Origin: an uncultured Bacteroidota bacterium
Lineage (GTDB): Bacteria > Bacteroidota > Bacteroidia > Flavobacteriales > Flavobacteriaceae
Assembly: GCA_902618245.1 (NCBI GenBank)
Contig: CACMZR010000003.1
Location: 124,001 to 188,000 of the forward strand
Length of the DNA stretch: 64,000 bases
Reading direction: 5' to 3'
The notes beneath the pieces were generated by a model. It saw only the letters and a list, made by a program, of their open reading frames with translations, searched no databases and had not been told where the DNA came from. Positions 30,851 through 41,394 of the stretch are shown here, piece by piece. Positions within the stretch are counted from its first letter, which is position 1. Every line of letters begins with the position of its first letter. Both the position numbers and the translations under genes were made by a program.

Positions 30851-32896
30851 TTGAAATCTTTCTGGAAATATATTATATCTAAACAAGGCTTATTTTATAA
30901 GTCATTATTAATACTAGCTAGTTCATTACTAATTTTGTACATATTCCCATTTGGAGGACAGTTTAAATATGAATTTCAAAAAGGAAGAGCCTGGCAATAT
31001 TCAGATTTTTATTCACCATTTGATTTTTCAATTTTAAAAACTGATGAAGAAATAAATAATGATAAAGAAGAAGTCTTAAAAAGTTTAAAACCCTATTTAA
31101 GATCGGATATTATTTTAAGAGATCAAGTTTTCAAAAATTACTCCGTAGAATTTTATAATTTTTTTGATAAAGAAAATTTAACGATTCAAGCTGATAGTCT
31201 TTATAATTTTGGAATCCAACAACTAAATGAAATTTACAAGTTTGGAGTTCTACCACCAAATTACACGCACAAGGGGAATCAATCAATTTTTCTTATTCAA
31301 GAACAAACTGAAATCTCGATTAACATAAATCAGTTGTTTCGCTCCGAAGCTATTTTTGATTTTTTAAATAAAAAACTAATTAATTCTCCTTACAACGAAT
31401 ATGAGGATTTATTTAAGGATCTTTTTTTTGAAATCATAACTCCAAACATAACTTTAGAAAATGAATTTTTTGAAAAACAAAAAGAACAATCTCTTCAAAA
31501 TATATCTAAATCTAAAGGATTTATTGCCTCAGGAGATTTTATTGTTGCTGAAGGAGAATTAGTGGACGATGAAACATATAAAATTCTTGACTCACTAAGA
31601 AGTGAATTTATATCAAAACAAGGTGAACAAAACTCGCTTTGGATAATTTTCGGATACAGTATTTTAATTGTACTGACATTTACACTTTTACTATTATTTT
31701 TATATGCATACAGGTTTGGAATTTATGAGGACAATAGAAAGCTAACATTCATTTTCTTTAATATTCTTATTGTCATAGTAGCAGTAACAGCAATTATAAA
31801 TTATGATACAAGTTATGTTTTTGCCGTGCCAATTTGTATTCTTCCATTAATAATTAAGGCTTTTTTTGACGCAAGACTTGGTTTATTTACACACGTTCTT
31901 ACGATCTTACTGATAGGATTTATTGTACCAAATAGTTTTGAATTTGTTTTTTTACAAATAACAGCAGGAGTAATTACAATTCAGTCTGTTGAACAATTAT
32001 ATAGAAGAGCAAATTTATTCATATCTGTTGGGCAGATTGTCCTAGTTTACATAATAGGGTATATAGCGTTTACTAGTATTCAAGAAGGAAGTCTTTTAAA
32101 ATTAAATCTAGCTCCGATAGCATTATTTATGTTAAATGGCTTATTAATGCTCTTTGTTCAGCCACTAATATATATATATGAACGAATTTTTGGTTTAGTT
32201 TCAGATGTATCTCTATTAGAATTGTCAGATACAAATTCAATACTACTGAAAAAGCTTTCGGATAAAGCCCCTGGGACATTTAACCATTCTCTACAAGTTG
32301 CAAATCTAGCTGAAGCTGCTGCATATGAAATTGGAGCAAATACTTTATTAGTTAGAGTTGGCGCCTTGTATCATGATATTGGAAAATTAAAATCACCATC
32401 TTACTTTTCAGAAAACCAGACAGCCAGTGTTTCTCCTCATGATGAGCTCAGCCCTTTGAAAAGTGCTAAAATTATAATTGATCACGTTTTAGAAGGAATC
32501 ACTATCGCTGAAAAATATAAAATTCCTGACAGAATTATCGATTTTATAAGGACGCACCACGGAACTTCTTTGGTTTACTATTTTTACAAAAAGCAACAAG
32601 AAATTACACCTGAAGATATTGATGTTGAAAAATTTAAATACCCGGGACCTAAACCATTTTCCAAGGAGACAGCTATCTTAATGATGGCGGACTCAGTTGA
32701 AGCTGCATCAAAGAGCTTAAAATCCCCAAGTTTGAATGATTTAAAATTTTTTATTGATAAAATAATTGATGGAAAGATGTCTGAAAAGCAATTTAATTCA
32801 TCCAACATTACCTTTTCTGAGATCGAAATTGTTAAAAAAGTTTTGTACAAAAAACTTATTAATGTCTACCAACTTAGAATTGAATATCCAGAATAA
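30851..32896 (+). CDS. 7TM-HD family HDIG-domain protein (PgpH-like)
   Basis: Long extracytoplasmic N-terminus, multiple TM helices, then HD motif GALYHDIGKL. Confidence 0.9.
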   Translation: MKSFWKYIISKQGLFYKSLLILASSLLILYIFPFGGQFKYEFQKGRAWQYSDFYSPFDFSILKTDEEINNDKEEVLKSLKPYLRSDIILRDQVFKNYSVEFYNFFDKENLTIQADSLYNFGIQQLNEIYKFGVLPPNYTHKGNQSIFLIQEQTEISININQLFRSEAIFDFLNKKLINSPYNEYEDLFKDLFFEIITPNITLENEFFEKQKEQSLQNISKSKGFIASGDFIVAEGELVDDETYKILDSLRSEFISKQGEQNSLWIIFGYSILIVLTFTLLLLFLYAYRFGIYEDNRKLTFIFFNILIVIVAVTAIINYDTSYVFAVPICILPLIIKAFFDARLGLFTHVLTILLIGFIVPNSFEFVFLQITAGVITIQSVEQLYRRANLFISVGQIVLVYIIGYIAFTSIQEGSLLKLNLAPIALFMLNGLLMLFVQPLIYIYERIFGLVSDVSLLELSDTNSILLKKLSDKAPGTFNHSLQVANLAEAAAYEIGANTLLVRVGALYHDIGKLKSPSYFSENQTASVSPHDELSPLKSAKIIIDHVLEGITIAEKYKIPDRIIDFIRTHHGTSLVYYFYKKQQEITPEDIDVEKFKYPGPKPFSKETAILMMADSVEAASKSLKSPSLNDLKFFIDKIIDGKMSEKQFNSSNITFSEIEIVKKVLYKKLINVYQLRIEYPE

Positions 32897-32951
32897 TTTT
32901 GATTAAAATATTGATTTGTTTACTGGATCTACTATTTTTGCTTCCTAATTT

Positions 32952-33035
32952 GGAGAGGTGCCAGAGTGGTAATGGAGCAGATTGCTAATCTGTCAACGCG
33001 CAAGTGTTGCCAGGGTTCGAATCCCTGTCTCTCCG
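32952..33035 (+). tRNA. tRNA-Ser(GCU)
   Basis: Acceptor GGAGAGG/TCTCTCC, anticodon loop TTGCTAA, long variable arm, GGTTCGAATCC T-arm. Confidence 0.95.
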
Positions 33036-33047
33036 CATTGCTATCTA

Positions 33048-33076
33048 AAAAACCCTTGCTATTAGTGAGGGTTTTG
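33048..33076 (+). terminator. Terminator-like hairpin after tRNA-Ser
   Basis: aaaaccctt ... gagggtttt. Confidence 0.6.
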
Positions 33077-33284
33077 CTATTTCTATAATTTGTAAAAAAA
33101 TCATTATCTGAAAGGTTACGACCTGATTTTGGTTAAAATCTTAAAAATTGGAAGAGAGAATATTTTTAACAACTCAAGGTTTTATCAATAAGCTAATTAT
33201 AAAGTTATCTGTGCCTAAGGTCACTCAAAATATGATTGCATAGAAACTTCCTAAGCTTAAACTTTTTTCAAAATTACTAACTAA

Positions 33285-33320
33285 CAAAAAACCTCTCTAG
33301 AATTTGCTAAAGAGGTATTT
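33285..33320 (-). terminator. Terminator for the 33343..34053 gene
   Basis: On minus strand: acctcttt-agcaaattct-agagaggttttttg. Confidence 0.75.
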
Positions 33321-33342
33321 AAATATTTAGCTACAAAAATTA

Positions 33343-34053
33343 TTATTTAGGCATATTATATCTTTTAATTATTTTACCGCTAAAATTTCCTACTATATCA
33401 GATACAGGTCTAGTTTTAGAAACATAATTCACAAAAGCCTTTGAATTGATAATTTTTTCTCGTGAAATTAAAAATTCTGACATCTTTGGAGCTCTGGCCA
33501 CAAAATAATGGGTTACTCCGCCTCTCATTCCAGCTATAGCTTCATGGAGACCAAAAACTCCTGTCCCCATTTTTTTAGTATCCTTATCAAATTGAACAAA
33601 TGCTGATGCAACTGTTGCCGGATCTTGAACTGCTAGCTGCCATACAGTGAAATAATCCATATTTAGTGCAATAGAAGGGTCAAAAATAAGTGGGGAACCT
33701 AAAATAGAATCTTCAAAATCGACATATTGCTCAAAAAGCATTTGAATTAACTTACCCTCTGCATTGGGTGGAGGACCACTACCCCAGGAATCCATAACTT
33801 CTGCATTTGGAGCCAAAAAACAAAGTTGGTGTGTCATTTTATTTTCACGACTAGCAAACATTATTTCATTTAGTGTTACTGTGAACGGGAATTGAGAACC
33901 AATTTCAGATTCAAAAACACCATCTAGAGCATCAACAAATGCTTCCTGACCTTCAGGATTAACATTAACATTAAAACATACCCAATATCCTTTATCTTGT
34001 GAATTTGCAAATGATATTGTTAGTAATAAAAAAAGTAGTATTAATTTTCTCAT
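33343..34053 (-). CDS. Secreted protein, member 1 of a three-copy local family
   Basis: Signal peptide MRKLILLFLLLTISFANSQ; C-terminal half aligns by eye with 54312..54998. Confidence 0.85.
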   Translation of the reverse strand: MRKLILLFLLLTISFANSQDKGYWVCFNVNVNPEGQEAFVDALDGVFESEIGSQFPFTVTLNEIMFASRENKMTHQLCFLAPNAEVMDSWGSGPPPNAEGKLIQMLFEQYVDFEDSILGSPLIFDPSIALNMDYFTVWQLAVQDPATVASAFVQFDKDTKKMGTGVFGLHEAIAGMRGGVTHYFVARAPKMSEFLISREKIINSKAFVNYVSKTRPVSDIVGNFSGKIIKRYNMPK

Positions 34054-34248
34054 TTTAAATTGATTTATAATTAACTATCCACTAATATAAAAAACTCTAT
34101 TTCAAGACTAAGTAAAAATGAAAAAAAGTGTTATGTATGGGAAAAAATCTTTTTCAATTTATTATTGATAAAATAATATGTGATTTTTAAAGACCACTAA
34201 ACAAAAAATTATTTATAATTTAAATTTGTCAGAAGCAACAACCATATT

Positions 34249-35523
34249 ATGAAAAATAGTAGAAGAAAATTTGTAAAAAATTTTCCGTCCTTAGCCCTTG
34301 GGATAACAATAATTCCGAGGAATGTAATCGGTAAGGGTTTTATAGCTCCTAGCGACAGATTTAATATAGGAGTTATTGGCTTGGGAGCTCAAAGTGGTGG
34401 TCTTATTGAAAGAATGTCTAAAATTTCTGACGCTAGAATTATCGCAGGATGTGATGTTCATCAAAAAAGATTAAACAGATTTCGTAAACTAATAGATACC
34501 GAATACAGGAAATATAAAATAAAGGGCGTCGCTAAAACATATGAAGATTTCGATAAACTGATTGAAAACTCAGATATTGACGGGATAGTTGTCAGTACAC
34601 CCGATCATTGGCACGCCATACCCTCAATAAATGCAATGAAAGCCGGAAAGCATGTTTATTGTGAAAAACCGATGTCTCATACTATTCAAGAAGGGAGGGC
34701 TATGGAAAAGATAGCTAGAAAATACAATTGCATTCTACAAACGGGTAGTATGCAGCGCTCAAGGGCTGATTTTAGAAAGGCCTGCGAATTAGTTCGAAAT
34801 GGATACATTGGTAAAATTGAAAAAGTTTGGATTGAAGTAGGCAACCCTTCAGCTGAGTGCAATCTTCCATTCCAAGAAACACCAGATTATTTAAATTGGG
34901 ACAGGTGGTTAGGACCCGCACCTTTACGTTCTTACCATGATATAATTGTAGAAAAGGGTTGGTTTCCAAATTGGAGGTGGTATAGAGAGTATGGAGGTGG
35001 TATTCTTTCTGATTGGGGAGCTCACATGTTTGATATAGTTCAATGGGCTCTTGATAAGGATCATACAGGACCTATTAAATATGAAGCTCCAATGGAACCG
35101 ACTGCATCACGTGGTCTAGTTATGCATTATGATGACGGTGTTGAAGTAGAACATAGAAATTTTGGACGTGGATTTGCAGTTCGTTTTTTTGGATCTAAGG
35201 GGACACTTGACATAAGCCGAAGTTTTCTTGAGACTAACCCTAAAGATTTATTGAATGTCAAATTTAAGCCAACTGATACAAAACTTTATGTATCTGAAAG
35301 CCATGAAAATGATTGGGTAACTTCTGCAAAAGAGGACTCAAAACCTATTTGTGATGTTGAAGTTGGTCATAGAACAGCAACGATTTGTCATATCGCAAAT
35401 TTAGCATATGAATTTAGAAGACCTTTAAATTGGGATCCTATCAAAGAGGAATTTATAGATGATTTTGAAGCGAACCTTAGAAGGGGGAAACAATACAGAA
35501 AGCCATACGAATTAAAAATTTAA
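34249..35523 (+). CDS. Gfo/Idh/MocA family oxidoreductase (Tat-like N-terminus)
   Basis: SRRKFVKN..., IGVIGLGAQSGGL, GKHVYCEKPMSHTI. Confidence 0.93.
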   Translation: MKNSRRKFVKNFPSLALGITIIPRNVIGKGFIAPSDRFNIGVIGLGAQSGGLIERMSKISDARIIAGCDVHQKRLNRFRKLIDTEYRKYKIKGVAKTYEDFDKLIENSDIDGIVVSTPDHWHAIPSINAMKAGKHVYCEKPMSHTIQEGRAMEKIARKYNCILQTGSMQRSRADFRKACELVRNGYIGKIEKVWIEVGNPSAECNLPFQETPDYLNWDRWLGPAPLRSYHDIIVEKGWFPNWRWYREYGGGILSDWGAHMFDIVQWALDKDHTGPIKYEAPMEPTASRGLVMHYDDGVEVEHRNFGRGFAVRFFGSKGTLDISRSFLETNPKDLLNVKFKPTDTKLYVSESHENDWVTSAKEDSKPICDVEVGHRTATICHIANLAYEFRRPLNWDPIKEEFIDDFEANLRRGKQYRKPYELKI

Positions 35524-35527
35524 AACA

Positions 35528-36397
35528 ATGAAATATTTTAAATTGATTCCTTTTTCATTGACAATTTTTTTTCTTGTATCAATTTTCTGTTACTCTCAAA
35601 ATAGTCTACCTACATTAAAAGGGAAAAATATCATTTTTGTTTATGGTGGATCAATTCATAGTCCAAAAGAAAGTGCTGATCTTTTCGTACCTATTTTAGA
35701 AGCAGAGGGAGCAAAAGTTCAAGTATTTGACAGTTTCACTGTTTACGAAGATCAAAATTTAATGAATGAAACTGATCTAATTATTCAGGCATTCACAGAT
35801 TTTTTTACACCTGTTGAAAATAGAATGAATGATGAACAATTTAAAGGATTACAGATAGCGATTCTTAATGGTACTGGTTTTTCAGGGTGGCACGGTGGAC
35901 TGGGATCGTCAAATACAGTTAATCAACGATATCAATTTATGGTTGGAGGCCAATTTGTCTCGCATCCAGGGGGTATTACTAATTTTAAAGTTAAAATTAT
36001 TGATTCTACAGATTTAATCACTAAGGATATAGGGGATTTTGAAGTTAAAAACTCAGAACAGTATTATATGCTTATTGATCCTAATATTAGGGTACTCGCT
36101 GTTACTGAATTTACAGATGAGACCTATCAAAAACCAATCAATTTGAAATTGGAACAAATCAATTATTTAGATATCGATTTTGAAAATCAAATTAAAGGAA
36201 GTGTTATGCCTGTTGTTTGGAAAAAAAATTATGGTAAGGGAAGAATATTTTACTCCTCAATTGGGCATAGTCTTAATGATTTTAATTTGCCAGAGGTGAT
36301 GAATATTCAAATGAGAGGATTTAGATGGGCTTCTGAGGGTAAATATGTAAAAAAAGAAAATATTATAACTCCCATTTATAAACTAAAAGCTGAATGA
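35528..36397 (+). CDS. Secreted ThuA-like domain protein
   Basis: Signal peptide; GTGFSGWHGG, MPVVWKKNYGKGRIFYSSIGH. Confidence 0.8.
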   Translation: MKYFKLIPFSLTIFFLVSIFCYSQNSLPTLKGKNIIFVYGGSIHSPKESADLFVPILEAEGAKVQVFDSFTVYEDQNLMNETDLIIQAFTDFFTPVENRMNDEQFKGLQIAILNGTGFSGWHGGLGSSNTVNQRYQFMVGGQFVSHPGGITNFKVKIIDSTDLITKDIGDFEVKNSEQYYMLIDPNIRVLAVTEFTDETYQKPINLKLEQINYLDIDFENQIKGSVMPVVWKKNYGKGRIFYSSIGHSLNDFNLPEVMNIQMRGFRWASEGKYVKKENIITPIYKLKAE

Positions 36398-36451
36398 ACC
36401 AAACTTAGCTTAATATACCTATATTCGAAAAATAATCAACTTGACCCAAAT

Positions 36452-37858
36452 ATGAAAAACGCAAAATTTAATATTCTAAAAGTAATTTTTTTTACTTATT
36501 TATTTATTCATAGTTTCTTTTCTATAAAAGCACAAACAAGCGGACTTAATAAAGAAGATGTAAAAGTCATAAAAGGAATTTATGATGAGTCTTTGACAAG
36601 TCGCGACACCTATAAACTATTGGATCATCTTTGTAACAAAATTGGACATAGATTAAGTGGATCAATAGGTGCATCAAAGGCTGTAGAGTGGACAGAGATG
36701 ATAATGAATAGTTATAGCTTTGATAAAATATATAAACAAGATCTTTTTGTTCCTAATTGGAAACGAGGGGATAAAGAAGAAGTAAAAATTATAGGACAAA
36801 AGGATGAAGAACTAAATGTTCTTGCTCTTGGTATGTCTGTTTCAACTCCAAAAAAGGGTATTTCTGCAAAAGTTGTTGAAGTTCAGGGTATTGAAGATAT
36901 AGAGGTCTTAGGAAGAGATAAAATAAAAGGTAAAATTGTTTTTTTCAATCGACCAACTGATCAACGCTTAATTTCCACTGGATCTGCATATGGTGGTGCG
37001 GTTGATCAAAGAACTGCCGGACCTACTGAGGCAGCAAAATATGGAGCCGTTGCAGTTGTTATTAGGTCTATTGGTACGGCATTTGATGATGTACCTCATA
37101 CCGGTGTTACAAGGTACGTTGAAGGAATAAAGAAAATACCTGCTGCTGCATTAGGAGTTAAATCAGCCGATAAACTAACACTAGCTTTAAAAAACAATCC
37201 AAACGTAAAGCTATTCATTAAAATGAATTGCGAGACTCTAGAAGATGCACCCTCACATAACGTGGTTGGCGAACTAATTGGAAATGAGTTTCCTAATGAA
37301 ATCATAACCATAGGAGGTCATCTTGATTCTTGGGATGTTGGTCAAGGGGCTCATGATGATGGTGCAGGTTGTATGCAATCAATTCAAGTTCTTCGCCTTT
37401 TCCAAAAATTGGGAATTAAACCTAAAAGAACTATACGAGCTGTTATGTTTATGAATGAAGAGAATGGAACTCGTGGTGGATTAAAATATGCTGAATTAGC
37501 AAAGAAAAACAATGAAAATCACCTAATTGCTCTAGAAAGTGACGCAGGTGCTTTTACACCAAGAGGCTTTGGAGTCACAGCTGAAACATCTACTATTAAA
37601 AAGTTCAGATCATGGTTGCCTTATTTTGATCGCAACACTATTAGTTATTTTAAAAAAGGAGGTGGAGGTGTAGATATTAACCCATTAAATAGATTATTAG
37701 GTACTCCCACAATCGGATTTATTCCAGATTCTCAGCGTATGTTTGACATTCATCATTCGGATAATGATTCATTTGATTCTGTACATCCTCGTGAGCTTGA
37801 ATTAGGAACCGCATCCATCGCTAGCTTAATTTATTTAATTGACAAATATGGTTTGTAA
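36452..37858 (+). CDS. Secreted M28 family aminopeptidase with PA-like insert
   Basis: GGHLDSWDVGQGAHDDGAGC and FMNEENGTRGG zinc motifs. Confidence 0.93.
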   Translation: MKNAKFNILKVIFFTYLFIHSFFSIKAQTSGLNKEDVKVIKGIYDESLTSRDTYKLLDHLCNKIGHRLSGSIGASKAVEWTEMIMNSYSFDKIYKQDLFVPNWKRGDKEEVKIIGQKDEELNVLALGMSVSTPKKGISAKVVEVQGIEDIEVLGRDKIKGKIVFFNRPTDQRLISTGSAYGGAVDQRTAGPTEAAKYGAVAVVIRSIGTAFDDVPHTGVTRYVEGIKKIPAAALGVKSADKLTLALKNNPNVKLFIKMNCETLEDAPSHNVVGELIGNEFPNEIITIGGHLDSWDVGQGAHDDGAGCMQSIQVLRLFQKLGIKPKRTIRAVMFMNEENGTRGGLKYAELAKKNNENHLIALESDAGAFTPRGFGVTAETSTIKKFRSWLPYFDRNTISYFKKGGGGVDINPLNRLLGTPTIGFIPDSQRMFDIHHSDNDSFDSVHPRELELGTASIASLIYLIDKYGL

Positions 37859-37869
37859 ATTTTAAAATA

Positions 37870-38391
37870 ATGATATCCAAGATAGCTTTAGTGCTATTAT
37901 CTTCTTTTTTTCTAAAAACCCAAGATGTTAAGCACGACTTTTATGTAAGTGTAACATCAATTCGGCATAATGCAGAAAAACAAAATTTGTCCATTAGGAT
38001 AAAGTTATTTGCTAATGACTTAGAAAAAACATTTGTAGATGAAAATGGGTTTGGTTTAGGGATATTAAAAAAATCACCTAACAAAAATGCAAAACAACAT
38101 ATCGAAAAATATATTTTTTCAAAACTCTCAATAATAGTTAATGAAAAGCTAATTAATATGAGCTTTGTAGAGCAGAAACTCGAAAATACCGAGCGAGTCG
38201 AAGAGGACTTAATAATATGTAAGCTTGAAGCTTCTAATATTCCCAAAATTGATTCAATTAAAATAAAGAATCAATTTTTGACTGAAAGTTTTGATTCTCA
38301 AACAAACATTGTATTTATAATCGCAAATGGGATGAGGAAGACTCTTAATCTTGACAGAAAAATTTCAGAAGGAGAAATAAGTTTTAATTAA
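37870..38391 (+). CDS. DUF6702-like protein
   Basis: KHDFYVSVTSIRHNAEKQNLSIRIKLFANDLE; follows M28 peptidase. Confidence 0.65.
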   Translation: MISKIALVLLSSFFLKTQDVKHDFYVSVTSIRHNAEKQNLSIRIKLFANDLEKTFVDENGFGLGILKKSPNKNAKQHIEKYIFSKLSIIVNEKLINMSFVEQKLENTERVEEDLIICKLEASNIPKIDSIKIKNQFLTESFDSQTNIVFIIANGMRKTLNLDRKISEGEISFN

Positions 38392-38402
38392 ATATTTGAA
38401 AT

Positions 38403-39911
38403 ATGCACACATTTAAGAACATGATATACTTTTTTTTATTTTTTCTTTTGATAATCTCAAAATATTCCATTATCTCATGTAACAGAATATCTAATTCAAA
38501 TAAAATAAGTCAACCTAATATACTTTTAATTTTTACTGATGATCAAAGAGCTGATGCACTAGGTATAGCTCCAAACCCTCACATTAAAACCCCAAACATT
38601 GATAATCTTGCAAAGTCTGGAATTTTTTTCCAAAATTCTTATGTAATGGGGGGTCACCATGGTGCAATTTGTGCACCAAGCAGGGCAATGTTGCTAAGTG
38701 GTAAAAGTCTTTTCCATGTTTACGATCGTTTAGATGGTATTGAAACTCTTCCAAATTATCTAAATGATCGAGGTTATCAAACATTTGCAACCGGGAAATG
38801 GCACAATGGAGCACCAAGCTTTGAAGCAAACTTTGAAGAGGGATCCAATATCATGTTGGGAGGTATGAGTGATCATTTTAAAGTGCCAGTAAAAAGTTTA
38901 GATATAAACGGAAAACTTAATAACTTAAATATTAGTGGATTTTCAACTGATTTATTTGTAGACTCTGCATTAAATTACATTGATAAGTACAACAAATCAG
39001 AAAAACAGAAACCTTTCTTTTGTTATGTTGCATTAACGGCACCTCATGATCCCCGTTCTCCAGCCCCAAATTATTCAAATATTTATAAAGATGATTTGAT
39101 TCCTGTCCCATCAAATTTTAAACCTGTACATCCTTTTAAATTTGACAATATGAATGAAAGAGATGAAACTCTTGCCCCTTGGCCGCGTACTGAAAAAATT
39201 ATTCAATCTTCAATTGCTGAGTATTATTCTTTGATACAGCATATTGATGATAGAGTAGGGGATATTATCAAACGTCTCAAGGAATATGATTTATTCGATA
39301 ATACTCTTATAATATATGCTTCTGATAATGGTTTGGCTCTAGGTAGTCACGGTCTTCTAGGGAAACAAAACTTATATGAACATAGTACTAAGGTTCCATT
39401 AATAATATCAGGTCCAGGTATCCCAAAAGGCCAAACTTCCAAGGCATTAGTTTATTTATTTGATCTTTTTCCAACTGTAACTGAATATTTAAAATTACAA
39501 AAGCCCAACAATATTGACGGTTTATCATTGATGAACATCATCCAAAATAAACAAAAAGATGTAAGGAATTCCCTTTATACCGCATATAGAAATTCAATAA
39601 GAGCGGTTAGAGAAAAGGATTGGAAATTAATTTATTATCCTAAAATTAATTATACTCAATTATATAATCTTAAAAATGATCCCCATGAACTAAATAATCT
39701 AGCTAAAAATTCTGAAAATCAGATCAAAGTTGATAAAATGATGAAACTCTTAAGTTATCACAGAGACGCTACAGATGATACTATAAATCTTAAACCTTTG
39801 AAAATTCAGAGTAAAGAATATGATTATAAAAAGTTAGTTCAAACTTTAGATCAATGGCAGCCAAAATTTATTATAGATAAATATTTTCCAGAAGGGACTA
39901 AAAGAGAATAA
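38403..39911 (+). CDS. Sulfatase (formylglycine type)
   Basis: NILLIFTDDQRADA; CAPSRAMLLSGK; ATGKWH; IYASDNGLALGSHGLLGKQNLYEHSTKVPLI. Confidence 0.94.
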   Translation: MHTFKNMIYFFLFFLLIISKYSIISCNRISNSNKISQPNILLIFTDDQRADALGIAPNPHIKTPNIDNLAKSGIFFQNSYVMGGHHGAICAPSRAMLLSGKSLFHVYDRLDGIETLPNYLNDRGYQTFATGKWHNGAPSFEANFEEGSNIMLGGMSDHFKVPVKSLDINGKLNNLNISGFSTDLFVDSALNYIDKYNKSEKQKPFFCYVALTAPHDPRSPAPNYSNIYKDDLIPVPSNFKPVHPFKFDNMNERDETLAPWPRTEKIIQSSIAEYYSLIQHIDDRVGDIIKRLKEYDLFDNTLIIYASDNGLALGSHGLLGKQNLYEHSTKVPLIISGPGIPKGQTSKALVYLFDLFPTVTEYLKLQKPNNIDGLSLMNIIQNKQKDVRNSLYTAYRNSIRAVREKDWKLIYYPKINYTQLYNLKNDPHELNNLAKNSENQIKVDKMMKLLSYHRDATDDTINLKPLKIQSKEYDYKKLVQTLDQWQPKFIIDKYFPEGTKRE

Positions 39912-39917
39912 TATTTT

Positions 39918-41309
39918 TTATTGTTTTAATGACTCACTTATTGAATATTTCAAATAATTCACACTTTCCTGCCATAATTTAAGATTTGGCTCTTTCTCAC
40001 CAAAAATTTGGTTGGCTCTTTCAACTTCAGTTTCTATTTGAGATGACCATTTGTTTAGAAGTAAATTGATGTTAGACATATTAAACAACTCATTTTTAAA
40101 AATTGTATCTAGTTCATAGTATCTATCTTTAAAGTCTTTGTAAGAACTGATAATTTTATCACAAGCTGCTGACTTTTGTAATAAATTAAATGAACCGTAT
40201 CTGAATCCATTACATTCATTAGAAGTATTATACCATTTATCCCTAATCGGAGTCACTGGATTTAAATTTTGAATCAAATTTTCGAAAGAATTGTCTAAGT
40301 CCCATGGAATTAGCTGTAGATTGTCTTCAGTTGGATCTTCATACCAATAGTAATTGTGATTCTCAAAAATTTCATTTTCCTGGTGATAAAAATGTAAGAA
40401 TCCGTCATCATTAGCAATTCTTCTATCAACAACTAGAGTTTTCAAAAAAAGATCCTGATTAATCCATTGATTAACGATAGCTTTTGAACCGTAAAAATCT
40501 GTTGCACCCAATAAATCTGAAAATCGTTTCATTTTCGACACATCTGATGCTTCTTCATTTGTTTTTAATCCTCCAATAAAATAATCTTCAGTTTGAGAAT
40601 TACCAGAGCTATTAACTGGCCAAACTTCTTTATATAAATTACCATCTGGTTTTTCAAAATGTTTATTTGTGAAAGGACCATCTACATTTTCTGTGTTTGC
40701 AAAAATTCCGTTGAACTCTCCATTTATATAAATTAAGGCATGATTTGATCTTGGAGCAATAATGCCAAATTTTCTGAACATATAATATCCCAATCTTTCA
40801 TGCATTTTTGATGGATCGAGGTTTTGAGAATGAAATTGCAGTTTTTTTAGATTATAAAACTTTTTATTTCCTCTCCAATTAAATTTAATTTTCATGGAGA
40901 GTTTTGGACATGTTTTATATCCACTGGGGTTAGCCCAATCCTCATTTGACAGACAACCTACCCATGCACCAATAGAACCTTTATATCTAACACCTATATT
41001 TTTAATTATTTTGTTTTCAAAAACTAAATGGCCTTCAACATATTTCTCTGCTGCTGGATTTCTATCAATTTTATCTAAGTTTTTTTCTGTTATATAAATA
41101 TCAAATCTATGCAGTTTATCTTGATCATATATATAGTCAGATAAATGTCTTTCGTCATTGTTATATTCATCAAATGAGTTTATAATTTGATTTATAGGGT
41201 CCTCGTAATTTTCAGTTGTTTCATCAGTTGAAGGTGAAAAAATTTCTTTTTCTGTGGTACAACAAAATATAGTTGAAAGAACTAATATGTTTGCAAAACA
41301 TTTTTTCAT
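39918..41309 (-). CDS. CotH kinase family lipoprotein
   Basis: Lipobox-like N-terminus; RYKGSIG, GEFNGIFANTENVD, LIPWDLDNSF. Confidence 0.85.
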   Translation of the reverse strand: MKKCFANILVLSTIFCCTTEKEIFSPSTDETTENYEDPINQIINSFDEYNNDERHLSDYIYDQDKLHRFDIYITEKNLDKIDRNPAAEKYVEGHLVFENKIIKNIGVRYKGSIGAWVGCLSNEDWANPSGYKTCPKLSMKIKFNWRGNKKFYNLKKLQFHSQNLDPSKMHERLGYYMFRKFGIIAPRSNHALIYINGEFNGIFANTENVDGPFTNKHFEKPDGNLYKEVWPVNSSGNSQTEDYFIGGLKTNEEASDVSKMKRFSDLLGATDFYGSKAIVNQWINQDLFLKTLVVDRRIANDDGFLHFYHQENEIFENHNYYWYEDPTEDNLQLIPWDLDNSFENLIQNLNPVTPIRDKWYNTSNECNGFRYGSFNLLQKSAACDKIISSYKDFKDRYYELDTIFKNELFNMSNINLLLNKWSSQIETEVERANQIFGEKEPNLKLWQESVNYLKYSISESLKQ

Positions 41310-41394
41310 TTTAAATAGATAACACAAAGAGAGTTAAAACAATATCTAATAATGCCTTTAATTTATATGTTTACATAAATTATTTATTGTTGGT

